From: an uncultured Actinomycetes bacterium
Lineage (GTDB): Bacteria > Actinomycetota > Actinomycetes > S36-B12
Reading direction: 5' to 3'
Assembly: GCA_937876275.1 (NCBI GenBank)
Contig: CALFIA010000224.1
Span: 1 to 26,670 of the forward strand
DNA: 26,670 nt
Under the pieces are notes generated by a model. The model saw only the letters and a program-made list of their open reading frames with translations, was not told the DNA's origin and searched no databases. Every line of letters begins with the position of its first letter. The first letter of the stretch is position 1. The translations under genes and the position numbers were made by a program. Below are positions 1-7,070 of the stretch, in pieces.

Positions 1-258
1 CGGGATGCTGACGACGGTATTCGACGAGGAATCGATGCCCTGGCCCATGAGGTAGCCGCCGAGCCCGGCGAAGATGCCGACGACGAGTGAGGTGACGGCC
101 GCGATCATGATGACCGCGAAGACGCCCAGGCCACGGCGCGAGGTAGCAGGGGCAGTCGCGGCGGTCGAGGCCACGACGGCCGGTGCAGGTGAGTACCCCT
201 CGGGCTGGACCGGTGCCGGCTCAGGCGGCATCACGGGCTCGGGGCTGTTCTCCGACAT
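1..258 (-). CDS. N-terminal part of a membrane-anchored protein, possibly HtrA/DegP-like serine protease (partial)
   Basis: Only the first 86 codons are in the window; the gene runs off the left edge. The start is ATG at 258, preceded by a GAGAGG Shine-Dalgarno. Residues 1 to about 42 are a Pro/Ala/Glu-rich cytoplasmic stretch. A single membrane segment follows at about 45-70, ending in a glycine-zipper-like run (GIFAGLGGYLMG), and then the start of an extracytoplasmic part. This layout is typical of actinobacterial membrane-tethered trypsin-like (HtrA) proteases. The position next to the O-methyltransferase fits too: in M. tuberculosis htrA lies close to Rv1220c, there with sigE and rseA in between. 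No protease domain is visible, so the HtrA call is contextual and other membrane-anchored proteins are possible. It shares a short divergent promoter region with the O-methyltransferase. Confidence 0.5.
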   Translation of the reverse strand, partial: MSENSPEPVMPPEPAPVQPEGYSPAPAVVASTAATAPATSRRGLGVFAVIMIAAVTSLVVGIFAGLGGYLMGQGIDSSSNTVVSIP

Positions 259-285
259 GCTTGTCCTCTCACGGTTCCTGGCACC

Positions 286-295
286 AGGCTAGGCT
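286..295. promoter_or_regulatory. Overlapping divergent -10 elements (HtrA-like gene / O-methyltransferase)
   Basis: TAGGCT at 290-295 (+) and TAGCCT read on the minus strand at 291-286 share a central TA. Each is spaced to give a short leader of about 20-26 nt containing the gene's own Shine-Dalgarno (GAGAGG for the minus gene, GGAGG at 317-321 for the plus gene). No convincing -35 was seen. Inferred from sequence only. Confidence 0.4.
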
Positions 296-327
296 GCCTG
301 AGATCACAGCGACAGCGGAGGTGCGTC

Positions 328-981
328 ATCGCAACCACATCAAGGCCCCTGAATGCAGAGTCCTGGACTCTCGCCAACGACTGGCTCGATGAGTCAGAGG
401 CCGTGCGCACGGCGCGTGCCAAGGCAGCCGATCTCGGCTCCGACGCCATCAGTCCTTCGACGGCTTCCCTGCTGAGCGTGCTCGCAGCCTCCGTCAACGC
501 CTCGGCAGTGGTCGAGATCGGTGCGAGCACCGGTGTCTCCGGCGCCGCACTTCTCGCCGGCATGACCGACGAGGGCATCTTGACCTCCATCGACGTCGAG
601 GCCGAGAACCAGCGCGTGGCCCGAGACACCTTCACCGCACTTGGCTACGACCATGTGCGTACGCGCCTGATCACCGGCCGCGCACTCGAGGTGCTCCCCC
701 GACTGCAGGATTCCGCGTACGACATCGTGTTCGTCAACGGTGATCGCACCGAGTACCCCGCGATCGTTGCCCAGGCACGACGACTGCTCCGCTCAGGTGG
801 CTTGATCATTCTGAACTCGGCACTCGGCACCGGTGGCCTTGCTGACTCCGGTCAGCGCGAGGCCGGGCACCAGGCATTGCGCGAGGCCGCGAACACGTTG
901 CGCGATGAGGATCACTGGCTGCCGGCATTGCTCACCGTCGGCAATGGCCTGCTCATCGCGACCCTTCGTACCGCGGAGTAA
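328..981 (+). CDS. SAM-dependent O-methyltransferase (COG4122 type, Rv1220c-like)
   Basis: Predicted class I SAM-dependent methyltransferase; the substrate is unknown. The SAM-binding glycine motif is VVEIGASTGVSG (about residues 61-72 from the 328 start), and the C-terminal half keeps the family fold (LLRSGGLIILNSAL). At residue 137 the usual metal-binding Asp of F-[IV]-D-[AG]-D is Asn (VFVNGD), so the catechol-OMT-like metal site may be altered. The start needs care. The first conventional codon is GTG at 403, but it has no well-placed ribosome site. The frame stays open upstream, and an ATC at 328 sits 6 nt after GGAGG (317-321). That adds 25 residues that fit the family N-terminus and gives 217 residues, close to Rv1220c as I recall it. 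If ATC is not used, the CDS is 403-981. It converges on DUF3117 across a strong terminator. Confidence 0.85.
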   Translation: MATTSRPLNAESWTLANDWLDESEAVRTARAKAADLGSDAISPSTASLLSVLAASVNASAVVEIGASTGVSGAALLAGMTDEGILTSIDVEAENQRVARDTFTALGYDHVRTRLITGRALEVLPRLQDSAYDIVFVNGDRTEYPAIVAQARRLLRSGGLIILNSALGTGGLADSGQREAGHQALREAANTLRDEDHWLPALLTVGNGLLIATLRTAE

Positions 982-1002
982 TTCGCTGGAACCTCGACAT
1001 GA

Positions 1003-1039
1003 CATGAGCCCCGCCCCTCAGTGAGGGACGGGGCTCATG
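1003..1039. terminator. Bidirectional rho-independent-type terminator
   Basis: Long inverted repeat between the convergent O-methyltransferase and DUF3117 genes. The 1003-1018 arm pairs with 1024-1039 over 16 positions with one mismatch (C1014/A1028) and a 5-nt loop. There is no long T tract, which is common in high-GC actinobacteria. It lies 21 bp after the TAA at 979-981 and 11 bp after the DUF3117 stop on the other strand. Confidence 0.8.
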
Positions 1040-1050
1040 AATGTCAGGTA

Positions 1051-1218
1051 CTAGGAGAACAGGACCAACAGCTTCTCGCCGAGCTCCTTGGCCTCTTCGC
1101 CATTGAGCTCAACAACCAGGCGTCCGCCACCTTCGAGCGGTACGCGCATGACGTAGCCGCGGCCCTCCTTGGTCACCTCGAGCGGGCCATCGCCCGTCCG
1201 TGGCTTCATCGCGGCCAT
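1051..1218 (-). CDS. DUF3117 family protein (Rv1211-like), 55 aa
   Basis: A 55-residue protein, too small for many gene callers, starting MAAMKPRTGDGPLEVTKEGR and ending KLLVLFS. This is the near-invariant DUF3117 family, found almost only in Actinomycetota and with no assigned function. The ATG at 1218 is preceded by an AAAGGGG ribosome site. The stop TAG (1053-1051) lies just before the shared terminator. An AT-rich patch upstream reads GATAAT on the minus strand near 1274 and may be its -10 element, in an otherwise GC-rich intergenic region. The family's tight conservation and its position between the O-methyltransferase and the dap/LOG genes match other actinobacteria. Confidence 0.93.
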   Translation of the reverse strand: MAAMKPRTGDGPLEVTKEGRGYVMRVPLEGGGRLVVELNGEEAKELGEKLLVLFS

Positions 1219-1367
1219 GTGGAACCCCTTTCGTGCTGGGCGGAGCCCAGAAAACCTTGGCTTTTATTATCTCGCATGGGGTTCGGAGCGCTCGGGGCGG
1301 GGCCAGGAGCGGGCAGGTCACGTATTTTCGGGACGATTCTGGACCTGGCGGAGGCTGGGGTCTCGTC

Positions 1368-1373
1368 TAGCGT
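1368..1373 (+). promoter_or_regulatory. -10 element of a leaderless promoter for the secreted protein
   Basis: TAGCGT ends exactly 6 nt before the ATG at 1380. No Shine-Dalgarno lies at the correct distance. The same spacing recurs before six other genes in this window. Confidence 0.5.
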
Positions 1374-1379
1374 TGAACT

Positions 1380-2114
1380 ATGAGAAGTCGCCTTTCCGCC
1401 CTGGCCGTCGCCTTCGTCACTACAACCGCAGCAGGACTCTGGCTTGCCGCCAGCCCGGCCTCGGCCGGAATGCCGTCCACCGGCAGCTCGAGCATCCTGT
1501 TCTCCGTGGCCTCGCCGAGCTCCACGGTGTCGACGGCCGAGGGTGTCACGACGCTCATCCTGCCCGCCGATGCCAGCATCAGCTGGTTTGCCGACAGGCC
1601 GACCCGCGCCGCGGGCACCTCCAGCCTGCAGTCACTGGCCAGCAAGTGGAGCGACTACGGGTTTGCCAAGACTCCGCCCAATGCCGCACTCGTGATGCGC
1701 AAGGGAGGCAAGACCTCTCAGGTTGTCGTGATCCTCAGCAAGCCGAGAGTGGCTGACGGCAATGTCTCGTTTACTGCACGCACCGTTCCCGGCAATCGCA
1801 CGATCTTGAAGATGCACACCATGCATCCGCTCATGCCCGGCAACTACGGCGACACTGAGGTCTTCATCGACGGGGCCTCCGTTACCGGACTTCAGTTCTC
1901 CCAGTACTGCCAGACCGCGACACCTGCTCGACAGGACACTTCGACAGGTGCGGTCACTCTCACCGGAAACTCGATGACACTCGATGACTTCAGTTACAAC
2001 GTATGTCAGCGGTATGGCTTCCGTGACTCGTTCGGGTCAGACAAGATGTGGCAGGACGCACGCAATGCCTATTACGCGTATTGCAATCCGTCGCCTTCGC
2101 AGAAGAACTGCTAA
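1380..2114 (+). CDS. Secreted protein of unknown function (DRP..R / PPNAAL-type domain)
   Basis: A 244-residue protein with a clear Sec signal peptide: MRSR positive start, hydrophobic core, and an Ala-X-Ala cleavage site at about residue 29 (ASPASA-G). The mature part begins with a beta-rich domain containing SWFADRPTRAAG, a tryptophan-centred stretch (SKWSDYGFA) and TPPNAALVM. I recognise this combination from scattered uncharacterised bacterial secreted proteins (consensus like F(S/T)DRPxRxAG...PPNAAL) but know no function. The C-terminal third has four cysteines (YCQT, NVCQ, AYCN, KNC), suggesting two disulfides outside the cytoplasm, and a NVCQRYGFRDSFGSD segment. The start is apparently leaderless. 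The stop TAA at 2114 converges on the DivIVA-like gene 15 bp away with no obvious terminator. Confidence 0.8.
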   Translation: MRSRLSALAVAFVTTTAAGLWLAASPASAGMPSTGSSSILFSVASPSSTVSTAEGVTTLILPADASISWFADRPTRAAGTSSLQSLASKWSDYGFAKTPPNAALVMRKGGKTSQVVVILSKPRVADGNVSFTARTVPGNRTILKMHTMHPLMPGNYGDTEVFIDGASVTGLQFSQYCQTATPARQDTSTGAVTLTGNSMTLDDFSYNVCQRYGFRDSFGSDKMWQDARNAYYAYCNPSPSQKNC

Positions 2115-2129
2115 CGCACTGAGATTCTG

Positions 2130-2357
2130 CTACCGCTGCTCGTGCGCTGCACGCCTCTCGGCTTCGGCAAGCCGGGTGCGGAGATCTGCGATTGTCTCGT
2201 CGACTTCGTCCATCCGGTAGCCGCGGATAACCACGTCGAAGCCGGCCTCGGCCGGCTTGCGGTCTGCAGGTGCCTCCGGCAATTCGCCAAGGCGACCGAC
2301 CGATGCCAGGGCAATGCAGGCAATGACGGCGATGGCCACGAGGACGAAGACGAACAT
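2130..2357 (-). CDS. Small membrane protein with DivIVA-like C-terminal segment
   Basis: A 75-residue protein. Residues 1 to about 20 are a membrane segment (MFVFVLVAIAVIACIALASV). A short linker follows, then a segment ending FDVVIRGYRMDEVDETIADL and a charged coiled-coil-like tail (RTRLAEAERRAAHEQR). The FDVVxRGYRMDEVD core resembles the N-terminal motif of DivIVA/Wag31 proteins, which bind curved membranes at poles or septa. Here it is inverted in layout, anchored by its own N-terminal helix, and very short. The ATG at 2357 overlaps the TGA of the upstream LOG gene by one base (TGATG), so the two are translationally coupled; a GTG one codon earlier is an alternative. I recall DivIVA-domain mini-proteins near LOG-family genes in other actinobacteria. 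Function is not established. Confidence 0.8.
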   Translation of the reverse strand: MFVFVLVAIAVIACIALASVGRLGELPEAPADRKPAEAGFDVVIRGYRMDEVDETIADLRTRLAEAERRAAHEQR

Positions 2358-2932
2358 CACGTGCCCATCACACCATGAGATGCCCAGTCTGCGGCGATCA
2401 GGCCGAGGGAATTCTCGACAGATGTTGACCACTGCAGTTGCGCCTCACCGTGTTCGTTGACGAAACCGGTGCTGCGCCAGTGCTTGACCTGCGCGCGAAG
2501 GTGCGAATAGTCGTCCCAGGGGTCAAGGGCCACAACCGGCTTGTCGTGCATGCGCAGATGGCGAGCAGTCCAGACCTCCATCAACTCTTCCAGCGTTCCG
2601 ATGCCGCCCGGCAGCGCGAGGAACGCATCAGCGCGGTCGTCCATGATCGCCTTGCGCTGGCGCATATCGGTCGTGACGATCAGTTCGTCGGCATCGTGGT
2701 CGGCCATTTCCATGTCGATGAGCTTTTGCGGAATAACCCCGACGGTGTATCCACCACCTGCTCGTACGGCTCGGGCGACCGCGCCCATCATCGACACCGA
2801 GCCGCCGCCGGAGACCAGGCCCCAGCCCCGGGCTGCGATGGCAGTGCCGACCTCGGTGGCCAGGGCGCGGTACCGGTCGTCGATGGCCTCATTGGCCGAG
2901 CAGTAGACGCAGATCATTCGGGCAGAGTTCAC
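2357..2932 (-). CDS. LOG-family protein, TIGR00730 (cytokinin riboside 5'-monophosphate phosphoribohydrolase-like)
   Basis: Rossmann-fold lysine-decarboxylase-like (LOG) protein predicted to hydrolyse nucleoside 5'-monophosphates of the cytokinin type. Rv1205 of M. tuberculosis is the expected counterpart by position. Hallmarks are the N-terminal MICVYCSA strand, a glycine-rich SGGGSVSMMGAVA turn, and the signature PGGIGTLEELMEVW carrying the PGGxGTxxE catalytic motif. The frame is open to a GTG at 2941. However, a TAGGGT -10 element (minus strand 2945-2940) overlaps that codon, so the GTG at 2932, 7 nt further on and leaderless, is a better start; ATG at 2917 is also possible. About 191 residues is normal for the family. 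It overlaps the DivIVA-like gene downstream and is divergent from yceI. Confidence 0.9.
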   Translation of the reverse strand: MNSARMICVYCSANEAIDDRYRALATEVGTAIAARGWGLVSGGGSVSMMGAVARAVRAGGGYTVGVIPQKLIDMEMADHDADELIVTTDMRQRKAIMDDRADAFLALPGGIGTLEELMEVWTARHLRMHDKPVVALDPWDDYSHLRAQVKHWRSTGFVNEHGEAQLQWSTSVENSLGLIAADWASHGVMGT

Positions 2933-2939
2933 GCAATCC

Positions 2940-2945
2940 ACCCTA
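2940..2945 (-). promoter_or_regulatory. Candidate -10 element for the LOG gene
   Basis: Minus-strand TAGGGT, 7 nt before GTG 2932. No Shine-Dalgarno is apparent, consistent with a leaderless start. Confidence 0.4.
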
Positions 2946-2952
2946 GAGGGGC

Positions 2953-2985
2953 TTGCACCCGAGGGAATCTAGTTGTATATTCAAC
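2953..2985 (+). promoter_or_regulatory. yceI promoter with overlapping palindromic operator-like site
   Basis: TTGCAC (2953-2958) and TATATT (2976-2981) are separated by 17 bp, a reasonable -35/-10 pair. The -10 lies inside a 14-bp near-perfect palindrome (2972-2985, GTTGTATATTCAAC) with one mismatched pair. Such AT-centred TTG...CAA palindromes are typical of MarR-type or similar dimeric repressors. Predicted leader is about 35 nt. Confidence 0.45.
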
Positions 2986-3022
2986 AAACCGATTGATCTT
3001 TCAACTATTCAAGGAGATTCAG

Positions 3023-3565
3023 ATGGCTGACCTCAGCGCAGCAAATGGCACCTGGGTGATCGACGCTGCCCACACCAACATCGGCTTCACCGCCCGCCAC
3101 CTCATGGTGTCGAAGGTCCGCGGCCACTTCGCCGCCTTCGAGGGTGGCTTCACCATTGATGCCGCCAACATCGGCGCCAGCTCGGCCAACCTCACCATCC
3201 AGGCCGCCAGCATCGACACCGCCAACGCTGACCGCGATGGTCACCTGAAGTCCCCCGAGTTCCTTGACACCGAGGCCTTCCCGACCCTGACCTTCGTCTC
3301 GACCGGCGCAGCCGACAAGGGCAACATCGTCGAGGTCACCGGCGACCTCACCATTCACGGCGTCACCAAGTCCGTCGTCATCCCGTGGGAGTTCATCGGC
3401 GTGAGCACCGACCCGTGGGGCAACACCAAGGCCGGCTTCGAAGCAGAGCTCGAGATCAGCCGCGAGGAGTTCGGTCTGATCTGGAACGTCAAGCTCGAGA
3501 CCGGTGGCGTGCTCGTCTCCGACAAGATCAAGCTCACCCTCGACGTTCAGGCACTGAAGGCCTAG
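3023..3565 (+). CDS. YceI family protein
   Basis: A 180-residue YceI-like protein (lipocalin-like beta-barrel that binds isoprenoid or other lipids). Family marks are the N-terminal WVIDAAHTNIGFTARHLMVS, the repeated beta-strand pattern with HLKSPEFLDTEAFPTLTF, and the middle DLTIHGVTKSVVIPWEF. There is no signal peptide, as in many actinobacterial cytoplasmic members. The start is fixed by a strong AAGGAG Shine-Dalgarno (3011-3016) 6 nt before ATG 3023; the frame is open upstream to about 2438 but that stretch is antisense to the LOG gene. Its stop TAG (3563-3565) overlaps the dapE stop on the opposite strand within one CTAG, and there is no terminator between the genes. A palindromic site over its promoter suggests repressor control. 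Confidence 0.95.
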   Translation: MADLSAANGTWVIDAAHTNIGFTARHLMVSKVRGHFAAFEGGFTIDAANIGASSANLTIQAASIDTANADRDGHLKSPEFLDTEAFPTLTFVSTGAADKGNIVEVTGDLTIHGVTKSVVIPWEFIGVSTDPWGNTKAGFEAELEISREEFGLIWNVKLETGGVLVSDKIKLTLDVQALKA

Positions 3566-4641
3566 TCAGCAGTAAGCCAGCTGCGCAATTGCATCTCGCA
3601 TGAGCGCAACTGATCAATCGGGACGAATTCGTCCTTCATATGCGCAATCGATGGGTCCCCCGGTCCGAAGTTCAGGGCCGGGGTTCCCATTGCCGCAAAG
3701 CGCGCAACATCTGTCCAGCCGAACTTCGGCGCAGGAGTCGCACCAGTAGCCGCAAGAAAATCAATAGTCGCCTGACGTGACAGCCCAGGGGATGCAGCCG
3801 GGCTGACATCGACGATCTCGACTTCGTAGCCGTCGAATACTTCGCGCACATGCGCCAACGCCTCGTCGGTCGAACGATCCGGCGCAAAGCGGTAATTGAC
3901 CGTCACGACGCACTCATCGGGAATCACGTTCCCCGCAATTCCTCCGCGAATGCCTACAGCGTTCAGGCCTTCGCGGTATTCAAGACCGTCGACCATCGGC
4001 CGACGTGCCTCGTACGACTCAAGCCGACTCATGATCTCGCCCGCGCCATGAATCGCATTGACGCCCATCCACGGGCGCGCACTGTGCGAGCGCTCGCCAC
4101 GAACAGTGATGTCAGCGCGAAGGGTGCCCTGGCAACCGGCTTCGATGCCGGCATTCGACGGCTCCATCAAGATCGCAAGATCCGCGACAAGTAGTTCAGG
4201 ATTGCTCTCGGCAAGATGCGCGAGGCCGTTGTACTTGCCCTCGACCTCTTCGCATTCGTAATACACGTAAGTCACGTCACGCACCGGCTCGGCAATGGTC
4301 GCGGCAAGCTTCAACGACACCGCGACACCGCCCTTCATGTCACACGCACCTAGGCCGAAGAGTCGATCGCCGTCGACATGGTGCGGCATGTTGTGGTTCT
4401 CGGGCACGGTGTCGAGATGACCGCCGATCAGCACGCGCTCAGCGCGACCAAGTTCAGTGCGAGCCACCACCGTGTTGCCCACACGGCTCACGGAAAGGTG
4501 CGCGAACTGCTGCAGGGCTGACTCGACGAGGTCAGCGAGATGCTTCTCGTCATGCGACACACTCGGGATATCGACAAGCGCAGCAGTCAGCGCCACCACG
4601 TCGACGGAGAGGTCAAGCCCTGCGCCTGTATCGAGATCCAC
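3562..4641 (-). CDS. dapE: Succinyl-diaminopimelate desuccinylase
   Basis: Zinc M20-family hydrolase converting N-succinyl-LL-diaminopimelate to LL-diaminopimelate and succinate, for lysine and peptidoglycan synthesis. Visible ligands and catalytic residues are His75 and Asp77 in GGHLDTVP, Asp101 in GACDMKGG, and Glu131-Glu132 in YECEEVEGKYNG. The C-terminal part has the metal-binding fold end (ALNFGPGDPSIAHMKDEF). Its 359 residues compare with about 354 in M. tuberculosis. The start is GTG at 4641, with TACCGT (minus strand) ending 6 nt upstream and no Shine-Dalgarno, so it looks leaderless. It is divergent from dapD with only 17 bp between the start codons, and both appear to use one symmetric -10 element. 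It converges on yceI with overlapping stop codons. Confidence 0.96.
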   Translation of the reverse strand: MDLDTGAGLDLSVDVVALTAALVDIPSVSHDEKHLADLVESALQQFAHLSVSRVGNTVVARTELGRAERVLIGGHLDTVPENHNMPHHVDGDRLFGLGACDMKGGVAVSLKLAATIAEPVRDVTYVYYECEEVEGKYNGLAHLAESNPELLVADLAILMEPSNAGIEAGCQGTLRADITVRGERSHSARPWMGVNAIHGAGEIMSRLESYEARRPMVDGLEYREGLNAVGIRGGIAGNVIPDECVVTVNYRFAPDRSTDEALAHVREVFDGYEVEIVDVSPAASPGLSRQATIDFLAATGATPAPKFGWTDVARFAAMGTPALNFGPGDPSIAHMKDEFVPIDQLRSCEMQLRSWLTAD

Positions 4642-4646
4642 ATGGC

Positions 4647-4653
4647 TACGGTA
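4647..4653. promoter_or_regulatory. Shared symmetric -10 element of divergent leaderless dapE and dapD
   Basis: The heptamer TACGGTA reads TACGGT on the plus strand (4647-4652) and TACCGT on the minus strand (4653-4648). Each hexamer ends exactly 6 nt before a start codon: ATG 4659 for dapD and GTG 4641 for dapE. One DNA element can therefore place both transcription starts on the first base of both genes. Confidence 0.6.
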
Positions 4654-4658
4654 GTGCG

Positions 4659-5612
4659 ATGACCACCGCAGCAGCCGCAGACCTCACCGCAGTCACCGGG
4701 CCGGCATCGGCTACGGGCCTCGCCACCTACTACGGAGACCAGATCCTCGATGTCTGGTACCCCAGCCCCGCCCTCGGCCTAGACCCCATCGACGTGCCGG
4801 GCATCGGAAACGGCATCGACTCCGACGAGATCCGAGGCGTGCACGTGCGCACGCTGACCACCACGATCTCCGATCTTGCCGAGGCGCCCGTCGACACCGC
4901 AGATGCCTATCTGCGACTGCACCTGCTCTCGGCCCGCCTTGTCATGCCGCGCACTATCAACCTGACCGGCATCTTCGGGCTGCTGCCGATCGTGGCCTGG
5001 ACCAACCTCGGGCCCGTTCCCGTCGAGCGCCTCACTGAGACCCGCCTGCATGCCCGTGCCAAGAGCATCAACCTCGTCGTGCACGGAGTCGATCGCTTCC
5101 CGCGCATGGTCGACTACGTCGTGCCCTCAGGCGTGCGCATTGCCGACGCCGATCGTGTCCGACTGGGCGCTTACCTGGCCAGCGGCACCACCGTCATGCA
5201 CGAGGGCTTCGTGAACTTCAACGCGGGCACCCTGGGCAGCTCGATGGTCGAAGGTCGCATCTCCGCAGGCGTGGTCGTCGGTGACGGCTCCGATATCGGG
5301 GGCGGTGCATCGATCATGGGCACGCTCTCCGGCGGCGGTACCGAGGTCGTCACCATTGGCACCGGCACTCTGATCGGAGCCAATGCGGGTGTTGGCCTGT
5401 CACTCGGCGATAACTGCATCGTGGAGGCGGGTCTTTATGTCACCGCAGGCTCGAAGGTCACGCTGCCCGACGGCACCGTCGCCAAGGCCAAGGCCGTCTC
5501 CGGTGACAGCAACCTGCTCTTCCGACGCAATTCGCAGACCGGCGCCATCGAGATCAGCTCGCGCACCGACACATGGGGTGGCCTGAACGCCGCCCTGCAC
5601 TCCAACGACTGA
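4659..5612 (+). CDS. dapD: 2,3,4,5-tetrahydropyridine-2,6-dicarboxylate N-succinyltransferase
   Basis: Succinylates tetrahydrodipicolinate from succinyl-CoA, the first committed step of the succinylase branch to meso-diaminopimelate. The protein is 317 residues, the same length I recall for M. tuberculosis DapD, and belongs to the long actinobacterial type. The N-terminal half is an alpha/beta domain. Residues about 155-280 form a left-handed beta helix of hexapeptide repeats (LGAYLASGTTVMHEGFVNF, then SSMVEGRISAGVVVGDGSDI, IGGGASIMG, LIGANAGVGLSLGDNCIVEAG). The C-terminus closes with NLLFRRNSQTGAIE. ATG 4659 has TACGGT 6 nt upstream and no Shine-Dalgarno, indicating leaderless translation. 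A strong terminator follows 11 bp after the stop and also serves gltA. Confidence 0.96.
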   Translation: MTTAAAADLTAVTGPASATGLATYYGDQILDVWYPSPALGLDPIDVPGIGNGIDSDEIRGVHVRTLTTTISDLAEAPVDTADAYLRLHLLSARLVMPRTINLTGIFGLLPIVAWTNLGPVPVERLTETRLHARAKSINLVVHGVDRFPRMVDYVVPSGVRIADADRVRLGAYLASGTTVMHEGFVNFNAGTLGSSMVEGRISAGVVVGDGSDIGGGASIMGTLSGGGTEVVTIGTGTLIGANAGVGLSLGDNCIVEAGLYVTAGSKVTLPDGTVAKAKAVSGDSNLLFRRNSQTGAIEISSRTDTWGGLNAALHSND

Positions 5613-5623
5613 GGTCGGCAACG

Positions 5624-5658
5624 AAGAAGCCCCGACGCCATTGGCGTCGGGGCTTCTT
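5624..5658. terminator. Bidirectional rho-independent terminator between dapD and gltA
   Basis: Perfect 16-bp inverted repeat (5624-5639 with 5643-5658) and a 3-nt ATT loop. The base is AAGAAG on one side and CTTCTT on the other, so each strand gets a partly U-rich 3' arm. It sits between the convergent dapD and gltA stops. Confidence 0.9.
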
Positions 5659-5671
5659 GCGTAAGCGGTGC

Positions 5672-6955
<1,284 letters not shown>

Positions 6956-7004
6956 AGATCCTCCTGGAAAACGCATGCGGGGTCGCCGCTTAGCCGTTGT
7001 GGTA

Positions 7005-7010
7005 ACCGTA
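7005..7010 (-). promoter_or_regulatory. Candidate gltA -10 element
   Basis: Minus-strand TACGGT (7010-7005), with TTCACC (7033-7028) 17 bp upstream as a weak -35. The predicted leader is about 43 nt and ends in AGGAGG. The element lies between two arms of an 8-bp inverted repeat (6978-6985 and 7012-7019). Confidence 0.4.
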
Positions 7011-7054
7011 CCGACCCCGTGGACACGGGTGAAATGGGTTTGGCCTCTAGGTCT

Positions 7055-7070
7055 GTGAGATGACTCTCAC
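7055..7070. terminator. Weak hairpin at the dapC stop
   Basis: GTGAGA (7055-7060) and TCTCAC (7065-7070) form a 6-bp stem with a TGAC loop, overlapping the dapC TGA. There is no T tract, so it may be only a partial terminator before gltA. Confidence 0.25.

Noticed and set aside
2438..3022. N-terminal extension of the yceI frame by 195 codons
   Set aside because: It is antisense to the LOG gene and not YceI-like. The AAGGAG site fixes the start at 3023.
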